From: Abditibacteriota bacterium
GTDB lineage: Bacteria; Armatimonadota; UBA5829
Assembly: GCA_017958015.1 (NCBI GenBank)
Contig: JAGDDM010000265.1
Span: 1 to 19,496 of the forward strand
Length of the DNA: 19,496 nt
Direction of reading: 5' to 3'
Of the stretch, positions 14,917 to 19,496 are shown one piece after another. Each line of letters opens with the position of its first letter. Within the stretch, counting starts at the first letter, position 1. Position numbers and translations under genes: made by a program. Under the pieces are notes generated by a model. It was not told where the DNA came from. It searched no databases and saw only the letters and a list, made by a program, of their open reading frames with translations.

Positions 14917-15615
14917 ATGAAAAACGTATTGTTTGTTGTTGTTATCGCGGCTCTCTGCGCCGCCTGTTACGCCGGCGGTCAGAAGAACACAATCTCCGTC
15001 AGCGGAAAGGCTTCGGCCTACGTTCCCGCGGACAGAGCCTCCATCTCCTTCGGCGTGGTGACCCGTGCCGAGACGGCCGGCGAGGCCGCCCGGGAGAACG
15101 CCGCCAAGTCGGAAGCCCTCTTTGCCGCCATCAAGGCCCAGGGCGTGGACCCCAAGGACATCCGCACGGAAAACTATTCCGTGGAGCCCATTATGAAGTA
15201 CCCCAAGGATTCGGAGCCGGTGGTCACCGGTTACAGAGTCTCCGACAGAGTGACGGTCCGCACCAAGAAGATTGACAAGCTGGGCGCTCTCATCGACGCC
15301 GCCACCGGCGCCGGATCCAACGATATCGGCGGAATAACTTTCTACGCCGACAACACCGAGGATATTCAGCGGCAGGCCCTGGCGGACGCGGTGAAAGACG
15401 CCAAGGCCAAGGCGGAAGCTATGGCCGCGGCCCTGGGCGCCAAAGTGGGCAAAGTCATAAGCATGAACGAAAGCTACACCCAGCCCAGAGTCTACGCCAA
15501 GTCCAACATGCTCATGGCCGGCGCCGCCATGGATTCCGCTCCCGCCACGGAAGTGTTCGGAGGAGACCTGGAAGTGGGCGCGCAGGTGAATATCGTGTTT
15601 GAAATTATCGAATAA
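14917..15615 (+). CDS. Secreted SIMPL-domain (DUF541, YggE-like) protein
   Basis: A 232-residue exported protein of the SIMPL/DUF541 family (YggE, BP26). A signal peptide (MKNVLFVVVIAALCAACYAGG) is followed by the family start NTISVSGKASAYVPADRASISFGV, then the helical RENAAKSEALFAAIKAQGVDPKDIRTENYSV segment, YRVSDRVTVRTKKIDKLGALIDAA, a GITFYADNTEDIQRQALADAVKDAKAKAEAMAAALG helix, and VGAQVNIVFEI at the end. Family members form periplasmic or outer-membrane rings linked to oxidative-stress protection, but the molecular role is unsettled. The cysteines in ALCAAC do not form a classical lipobox. AAGGGA (14902-14907), nine bases before the ATG, sets the start; in-frame upstream starts would place extra residues before the signal peptide. 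Confidence 0.92.
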   Translation: MKNVLFVVVIAALCAACYAGGQKNTISVSGKASAYVPADRASISFGVVTRAETAGEAARENAAKSEALFAAIKAQGVDPKDIRTENYSVEPIMKYPKDSEPVVTGYRVSDRVTVRTKKIDKLGALIDAATGAGSNDIGGITFYADNTEDIQRQALADAVKDAKAKAEAMAAALGAKVGKVISMNESYTQPRVYAKSNMLMAGAAMDSAPATEVFGGDLEVGAQVNIVFEIIE

Positions 15616-15619
15616 GGTT

Positions 15620-15637
15620 GTTCGGCTCACGCCGAAC
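15620..15637 (+). other. Perfect hairpin downstream of the SIMPL gene
   Basis: GTTCGGC-TCAC-GCCGAAC is a perfect 7-bp stem with a four-base loop, five bases after the stop at 15615. No T-run follows, so it may protect the 3' end rather than terminate. Confidence 0.5.
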
Positions 15638-15680
15638 GGATTATAAAACCGACACCGCATAAAACCCAAAACCCGATATA

Positions 15681-15716
15681 AACGGCCTCTACCTACAAGG
15701 CGGGGGCTGTTCTTTT
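15681..15716 (+). terminator. Probable terminator in the 15616-15859 intergenic region
   Basis: AACGGCCTC (15681-15689) can pair with GGGGCTGTT (15703-15711) over nine positions with two wobble pairs, followed by CTTTTC. An AT-rich stretch with two copies of TTTCGAAA follows at about 15714-15731. The T-tract is short, so confidence is moderate. Confidence 0.4.
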
Positions 15717-15764
15717 CGAAAAATTTCGAAATTTTTTTCACGCTTGCCACGCTTAAAAGCGGTA

Positions 15765-15793
15765 TTGAAACGAATTGCAAACCGTGGTAAAAT
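15765..15793 (+). promoter_or_regulatory. Promoter of the deaminase/ParB-like/TS-like operon
   Basis: TTGAAA (15765-15770), a 17-base spacer and TAAAAT (15788-15793), preceded by TGG (extended -10). The leader of about 60 bases contains a CCGCCGGCGG palindrome near 15813-15823. No Shine-Dalgarno is seen before the first gene. Confidence 0.6.
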
Positions 15794-15859
15794 GATATTA
15801 TAGTGATAGATTCGCCGCCGGCGGGTCATTGCTGAAAACCATTTTTGAAATCCAAAAGC

Positions 15860-16291
15860 ATGAAACGACCGACTTTCGATGAAATATACATGGAAGTGGT
15901 GGACATCATCGCCCGCCGCTCCACCTGCCTCCGCAAACATGTGGGGGCGGTTATAACCATAGACAACCGCATTTTGTCCCACGGTTACAACGGTGTGCCT
16001 TCGGGACACGTTCACTGTTGCGACACCGGCATCTGCCAGAAGGACGCCAACAGTGAGGAATACAAGATTTGCATCCACGCGGAGCAGAACGCTATCTGCC
16101 GCTGCGCCAAGCGGGGACTGGCTCTGGAGGGCGCCACAATATACGTGAACGCGGACGTGTGCATCACCTGCGCCAAGCTTATTGTGGCTTCCGGCATCGC
16201 GCGCTGCGTGGTACGTCGGGACTTCAAGTCCGCCGACGGCATAGAGCTTATGCGAAAATCCGGCGTTATCGTGGATATCTACGATAAATGA
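15860..16291 (+). CDS. dCMP deaminase-like zinc enzyme (ComEB family)
   Basis: A 143-residue cytidine/deoxycytidylate deaminase fold protein of typical length. Motifs are RSTCLRKHVGAVI (N-terminal), GYNGVPSG, HAEQNAI (His zinc ligand and catalytic Glu), and CITCAK (two Cys zinc ligands; the family Pro before the first Cys is Val here). The GYNGxPxG segment and the cysteine/histidine-rich insert HVHCCDTGICQKD are typical of dCMP deaminases (ComEB, T4 Cd type), which make dUMP. The product would be the substrate for the thymidylate-synthase-like third gene. I chose the ATG at 15860; a TTG at 15845 in frame is possible, and neither start has a clear ribosome site. The stop overlaps the next start (ATGA). 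Confidence 0.9.
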   Translation: MKRPTFDEIYMEVVDIIARRSTCLRKHVGAVITIDNRILSHGYNGVPSGHVHCCDTGICQKDANSEEYKICIHAEQNAICRCAKRGLALEGATIYVNADVCITCAKLIVASGIARCVVRRDFKSADGIELMRKSGVIVDIYDK

Positions 16292-16872
16292 CCGACATAA
16301 AGGATATCGAAACCCACGGTCGGGAGGAACTCTTTGAGGGCCTTCGCGGAGTAACCGTGGGTCAAAATAAGTCCGCGTTTATTTACGAAAACTGCCGGAT
16401 GAGTCTGCGGACTCTGTCGCCGGATGACGTTGTTCCGGCCCAGAGATATTTGCTCAGCGGCCGTCTCGAAATAATCGCCCGTGTGGCGGAGCGGCTGCGG
16501 GATTTCGGCGCGGATATGTTCGATTTGGACGGCTTTGTCCGAATGAAAATATCCGACGCGCCCCATGAGATTGACCTGCTGCCGCCGGTGGCGGAAGTGA
16601 CCGCGGACGGGATTACGCTTCTCAATGACGGAATGCACCGGTTCGAGACCGCCCGTCGTTTGGGGAGAACCGTCAGGACCGTCTGTATCGAAAACGTGCC
16701 GAAAGAATATCCCTACTACGCCCATCCGCTGCCCGGCGGTTGGAGCGACGTTAAAATATACGATACGCTTCCGGAAGGGGAGCGGAAAAAACTCTACCGA
16801 AGAGATTTCAGCGAACTGTACCGCGATTTCAATTCCGTATTCAGGAACGTGGGCTGTCCGCGGGAGAGATAG
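16288..16872 (+). CDS. ParB/sulfiredoxin-like domain protein
   Basis: A 194-residue protein with the stretch VAEVTADGITLLNDGMHRFETARRLGR (from about 101 to 127). The NDGMHR core (113-118) followed by an Ala/Arg helix resembles the nucleotide-binding GxxR core of the ParB/sulfiredoxin fold. The C-terminal half (YPYYAHPLPGGWSDVKIYDTLPEGERKKLYRRDF) is not something I can place. No helix-turn-helix is evident, so a chromosome-segregation role is unlikely; the fold is also used in nucleases and nucleotide-binding enzymes. It starts in an ATGA overlap with the deaminase gene and its stop abuts the start of the TS-like gene, so the three are tightly coupled. The family assignment rests on one motif only. 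Confidence 0.7.
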   Translation: MTDIKDIETHGREELFEGLRGVTVGQNKSAFIYENCRMSLRTLSPDDVVPAQRYLLSGRLEIIARVAERLRDFGADMFDLDGFVRMKISDAPHEIDLLPPVAEVTADGITLLNDGMHRFETARRLGRTVRTVCIENVPKEYPYYAHPLPGGWSDVKIYDTLPEGERKKLYRRDFSELYRDFNSVFRNVGCPRER

Positions 16873-18285
16873 ATGACAACCGAGAACATTGAATATACAC
16901 CCATACACTTTGCCGATAACGTTGAGGTCATAAACCCCAAGGGCGGCTTCGGCGTGCTTGTTATGCGGAGCAAGCTCGATTATATAATAAAGCTTTTGGG
17001 AGATTTGGATGTGGATCTCTCGCCGAGTTCTTCCAAAATAGCCTTCATCGCCAACCTCTCAAAGAACGGCATCCCCGCGCTTTTGCGGAACCTGCTTTAC
17101 AATCCTCAGGTGCGGGATCTCATCATCTGCGGCTCCGACCCGGACAACGTGAAAGATGACCTTATCTCCTTCTTCGACGGCGGCATCGAGTTTTCCGAGA
17201 GTCTCGGTCAGCCCGTGGCGCGGATTAAGGGTACCGGCAGAGTCATCGACGGGCTTGTTACTCCGGACCTATTTGAGATTACTCCCAAGATTCGGGAGGC
17301 GGGGAACCTGCGCACGGATATATCCAGAGAGATGTTTTTGCAGTGTTTGGACTGCCGCCGGAGACGGAACAAAAAGACAATCGAGCGCGTAACCGTGCCT
17401 CTGCCGGCGGTGAGTATGACCCACTGTCCCAGCGAGGTTAGGAACTGCAACATCGTGGCGGAGAGCCCCCTGGAGGCATGGAAAGAGCTTGTGTTCCGGC
17501 TGGTGCGCTTCGGTCATCCCGTGACGCTCAAAAAGGGCGACCGACAGGAACTTCAGAACGTGAAAGTGGTGGTTACCGACACGAAAAAGGACACGGAGGA
17601 CGACTTCGACGAGTGCGGCTTCTGCGCCGATTCCGTACGGATATACTGCGAGGAAATGTTCGAGAAGGAGCTGCCGGAGGACGAGCCCTACAGCTACGGC
17701 AACAGGCTGGGGCGGTATTTCGGCTTCGACGCTCTCACCAAGGTTATAAAGCGGCTGCGGGAGAGCAAACAGGACAGATATTGCTTCGTGTCTCTCTGGG
17801 ACACCCAGTGCGATTTGGACGCGAAGGTGTCGCCCTGTCTCACGTCCCTCTTTTTCCGAGTCTACGACGACAAACTCACCGCCACCGCTCTCTACCGCAC
17901 CCACAACGCCCTCGACGCCTGGATTAACAACGTGTACGCTCTTCTTACTCTGCGGGACTACGTGGCGGAGAAAACCGGTATCGAGCCGGGTCCGGTCACC
18001 GTTATGAGCTGTTCCATAAGCGTGGACCCCGCCAAGTACAACATCGCCAAGCGGGTGGCCGCCTCAAAGGCCTATGTCAGAAAAACCGACCCCAACGGAC
18101 GGATTGAGGTGGAGAAAGAGGGGGACACTATCGTGGCCAAGCATATCGCCCCCGACGGAACACTTCTTGGCGAGTACAGAGCCGCCGACATCGACGCTAT
18201 CCGCCGGGAAGTGGTGCGCACCTGCGCCATCTCCGACATCGACGCCGCCATATCATTGGGCGTCAGGCTGGCGGAGCTGAGATAG
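16873..18285 (+). CDS. Thymidylate-synthase-like protein with flanking MtrA-like and DUF4346-like regions
   Basis: A 470-residue, probably cytoplasmic protein. The central part (about 200-395) follows thymidylate synthase ThyA: KKGDRQEL (like NDRTGTG), YSYGNRLGRYFGFDALTKVIKRL, DRYCFVSLWDTQCDLDAKVSPC (like [21 protein letters not shown]) with Cys322 at the catalytic position, LFFRVYDDKLTATALYRTHN (like QFYV...QRSCD), then NN (352-353) near the dUMP-specificity Asn. The His after the catalytic Cys is Leu, and the HLY nucleotide motif reads SIS. Residues 55-90 (KIAFIANLSKNGIPALLRNLLYNPQVRDLIICG) resemble the MtrA-type domain. The C-terminus (HIAPDGTLLGEYRAADIDAIRREVVRTCAISDIDAAISLGVRLAE) resembles DUF4346. 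The start is set by GGGAG six bases upstream, directly after the preceding stop. Conversion of dUMP to dTMP, or of a related pyrimidine nucleotide, is inferred. Confidence 0.8.
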   Translation: MTTENIEYTPIHFADNVEVINPKGGFGVLVMRSKLDYIIKLLGDLDVDLSPSSSKIAFIANLSKNGIPALLRNLLYNPQVRDLIICGSDPDNVKDDLISFFDGGIEFSESLGQPVARIKGTGRVIDGLVTPDLFEITPKIREAGNLRTDISREMFLQCLDCRRRRNKKTIERVTVPLPAVSMTHCPSEVRNCNIVAESPLEAWKELVFRLVRFGHPVTLKKGDRQELQNVKVVVTDTKKDTEDDFDECGFCADSVRIYCEEMFEKELPEDEPYSYGNRLGRYFGFDALTKVIKRLRESKQDRYCFVSLWDTQCDLDAKVSPCLTSLFFRVYDDKLTATALYRTHNALDAWINNVYALLTLRDYVAEKTGIEPGPVTVMSCSISVDPAKYNIAKRVAASKAYVRKTDPNGRIEVEKEGDTIVAKHIAPDGTLLGEYRAADIDAIRREVVRTCAISDIDAAISLGVRLAELR

Positions 18286-18305
18286 ACAACTTTTGATAGA
18301 ATTAC

Positions 18306-18335
18306 CCCCCGCTTTCGCGGGGGATTGTTGTATTT
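18306..18335 (+). terminator. Terminator after the TS-like operon
   Basis: CCCCCGC-TTTC-GCGGGGG (18306-18323) is a perfect 7-bp stem, followed by ATTGTTGTATTT. The T-tract is interrupted, but the stem is very stable and lies 20 bases after the stop. Confidence 0.7.
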
Positions 18336-18339
18336 ATGC

Positions 18340-18368
18340 TTGCAAAAGTGCAACAAATGATATATAAT
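18340..18368 (+). promoter_or_regulatory. Promoter of the toxin-antitoxin operon
   Basis: TTGCAA (18340-18345), a 17-base spacer and a perfect TATAAT (18363-18368), 24 bases before the antitoxin ATG at 18393. Antitoxins of this class usually bind such a site and repress it. Confidence 0.75.
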
Positions 18369-18392
18369 GTAATCGGAAAGGTGGTGTTAACC

Positions 18393-18680
18393 ATGGCACT
18401 TAAAACAGCTAATTTCAACATGCGCATTGAGGCGCAGAAAAAAGCGGATGCCGAAGCTCTGTACAACGCTCTCGGTATGACTCTTCCTCAGGCGGTGAAT
18501 ATGTTTATCTCCCAGTCCTTGCTGGTGGGAGGATTGCCCTTTGATGTGAGGATGCCGAGATTTAACAAGGAAACCGAAGACGCTATTCGGGAAGCTCGGG
18601 ATATAATCGCGGGAAAAATACAGAGAAAAGCATATAATTCCGTTGATGAATTTATTGCCGATATGGAAGCCGACGAATGA
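18393..18680 (+). CDS. RelB/DinJ-family antitoxin
   Basis: A 95-residue antitoxin of the RelB/DinJ family. The N-terminal ribbon-helix-helix begins MALKTANFNMRIEAQKKADAEALYNALGMTLPQAVNMFISQSLLVGGLPF, a clear DinJ-type pattern for DNA binding and autoregulation. The acidic C-terminal tail (NKETEDAIREARDIIAGKIQRKAYNSVDEFIADMEADE) would wrap and neutralise the toxin. The start is at 18393, because an in-frame ATG at 18336 lies before the operon promoter; GGTGG ends eight bases upstream. Its stop overlaps the toxin start (ATGA), the usual arrangement for strict co-expression. The locus is AT-richer than its surroundings, consistent with transfer. Confidence 0.93.
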   Translation: MALKTANFNMRIEAQKKADAEALYNALGMTLPQAVNMFISQSLLVGGLPFDVRMPRFNKETEDAIREARDIIAGKIQRKAYNSVDEFIADMEADE

Positions 18681-18958
18681 AATTCAGAACAACTCGGCAA
18701 TTTGATAAAGACTACAAGCGCTGTAAAAAACGCGGGCTGAATATGAAACCGCTTACTGATGTATTGCGGATTTTGGTTGCGGGAGAAACCCTTCCGTCGA
18801 AATATAAAGATCATGCTCTTGTCGGGCAATATATCGGATGCAGAGAATGTCATATAAAACCGGATTGGCTCTTGGTTTATCAATATGACTATGAAAATGA
18901 CGAAATAATACTTATCGCTTCCCGAACCGGAACGCACAGTGATATATTCGGCGCATGA
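18677..18958 (+). CDS. YafQ-family mRNA interferase toxin
   Basis: A 93-residue RelE-superfamily toxin closest to YafQ, which cuts mRNA at the ribosome. All key YafQ residues are present in order: His in YKDHAL, His and Asp in ECHIKPDWLLVY, His and Phe in TGTHSDIFG. The N-terminus RQFDKDYKRCKKRGLNMKPL matches the family. It overlaps the antitoxin stop by an ATGA junction, so it is made only with its antidote. An intact active site predicts a functional toxin. It ends 12 bases from the convergent Fic gene stop. Confidence 0.94.
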   Translation: MKFRTTRQFDKDYKRCKKRGLNMKPLTDVLRILVAGETLPSKYKDHALVGQYIGCRECHIKPDWLLVYQYDYENDEIILIASRTGTHSDIFGA

Positions 18959-18970
18959 CAAGAAAAACGA

Positions 18971-19496
18971 CTACATTTTTCTCCAACATTTTTCTCTCAT
19001 AAACCCTTCGATTTCGCCGGTGTCCCTGTCCTCGTAATAGGCCACAAGCAGTTTCTTGAACTCGGATACATCCTTTTCGGGAATGACCAGCAGCCCGGCG
19101 GCGCGGCGGATAAGGTAGTGGTTGGCGAAGATAACGGCCGCCCGTTTGTTGCCGTCGTTGAATATCTGGGTTTTCATGCAGTAGAGACACAGTTTTATCG
19201 CCGTTTCGATGGGCTCGCCGCCGCCTTTTATGATTTCCGCAATTCGCTCTTTTACGTCCGGTTCCATGGGCATGGGCGGCACGTAGGTCGTTCCGCCGAT
19301 TGACACCGGCACCCCCCGGATTCGCCCGCCCTCATTGTAAAATCCCTCGTTGACCGATTTCGCTATGTGGCAGAGGATGTAATAGTCTGTCTCGGTTGCC
19401 ACCACATCCCTGTCCGTCACGAACTCCCAAGCACGCCTCAGATTCAGGATTTTCTGCACGTCATCCGCGGACACGCCGCTCACCAAACCGTTCTCT
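18971..19496 (-). CDS. Fic-family protein with Gln in place of the motif His (N-terminus beyond window)
   Basis: The frame stays open to the right edge (it reads ENG before the LVSGVSADDVQKILNLRRAWEF segment), so the N-terminus is missing. The domain carries the Fic motif in the form KTQIFNDGNKRAAVIFANHYL: the phosphate-binding DGNKR is intact, but the first position, His in HPFxxGNGR, is Gln. Fic enzymes add AMP or other groups using that His, so this protein may be inactive, use another residue, or do a different reaction. An upstream flap-like YVPPMPMEPDVKERI segment matches the family. The gene is convergent with the YafQ toxin gene, and both may belong to one accessory block. Confidence 0.85.
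   Translation of the reverse strand, partial: ENGLVSGVSADDVQKILNLRRAWEFVTDRDVVATETDYYILCHIAKSVNEGFYNEGGRIRGVPVSIGGTTYVPPMPMEPDVKERIAEIIKGGGEPIETAIKLCLYCMKTQIFNDGNKRAAVIFANHYLIRRAAGLLVIPEKDVSEFKKLLVAYYEDRDTGEIEGFMREKCWRKM

Noticed and set aside
15714..15740. Two TTTCGAAA copies as an operator
   Set aside because: They are short, AT-rich and self-palindromic, just after a probable terminator; nothing ties them to a regulator.
18336..18392. Upstream in-frame ATG for the antitoxin
   Set aside because: It lies upstream of the promoter -35 box at 18340, so it would not be transcribed from that promoter; the GGTGG site and family N-terminus fit ATG 18393.

Overview
This 19.5 kb window comes from a bacterial chromosome. 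It is gene-dense, has moderately high G+C, uses sigma70-type promoters (TTGACA/TATAAT-like), mostly has Shine-Dalgarno sites, and has many ATGA or zero-gap gene junctions. Gene content (shikimate-pathway genes, Gfo/Idh oxidoreductases, a secreted FAD-dependent oxidoreductase with a short SLH-like tail, a leucine-rich-repeat secretory protein, a YafQ-type toxin-antitoxin pair, a Fic protein) resembles uncultured anaerobic gut or rumen bacteria. I cannot assign a phylum from sequence alone. I see no rRNA, tRNA, CRISPR array, IS element or prophage.

Left part (1-8983). A secreted 23-residue-repeat LRR protein, cut by the left edge, is divergently transcribed from an acyltransferase (E2) gene; their promoters lie back to back. 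After the E2 come a PHP-domain hydrolase and two Gfo/Idh/MocA oxidoreductases. The second of these has lost its nucleotide-binding signature. A rho-independent terminator ends this run. Next come a YgjP-type metallopeptidase, aroA (ATGA-coupled) and aroC. The chorismate synthase carries Tyr where the near-invariant catalytic His of GESHG should be. An AT-richer orphan gene follows, closed by a strong bidirectional terminator.

Middle (9040-14303, minus strand). A promoter-driven three-gene operon encodes a class II aldolase, a 580-residue SorE-like medium-chain dehydrogenase with a duplicated Rossmann domain, and an SrlD-like short-chain dehydrogenase. Together they look like a catabolic module for a polyol- or ketose-phosphate. 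Upstream of it is a secreted FAD-dependent oxidoreductase, possibly translated from a leaderless mRNA.

Right part (14393-19496). An unrecognised 172-residue protein precedes a SIMPL-domain secreted protein. A tightly coupled three-gene operon follows: a dCMP-deaminase-like enzyme, a ParB/sulfiredoxin-like protein, and a thymidylate-synthase-like protein with extra N- and C-terminal domains. I consider this the best candidate for an under-described system, probably in pyrimidine nucleotide metabolism. The window ends with a RelB/DinJ-YafQ toxin-antitoxin operon and a convergent, edge-truncated Fic-family gene whose motif has Gln in place of the catalytic His.
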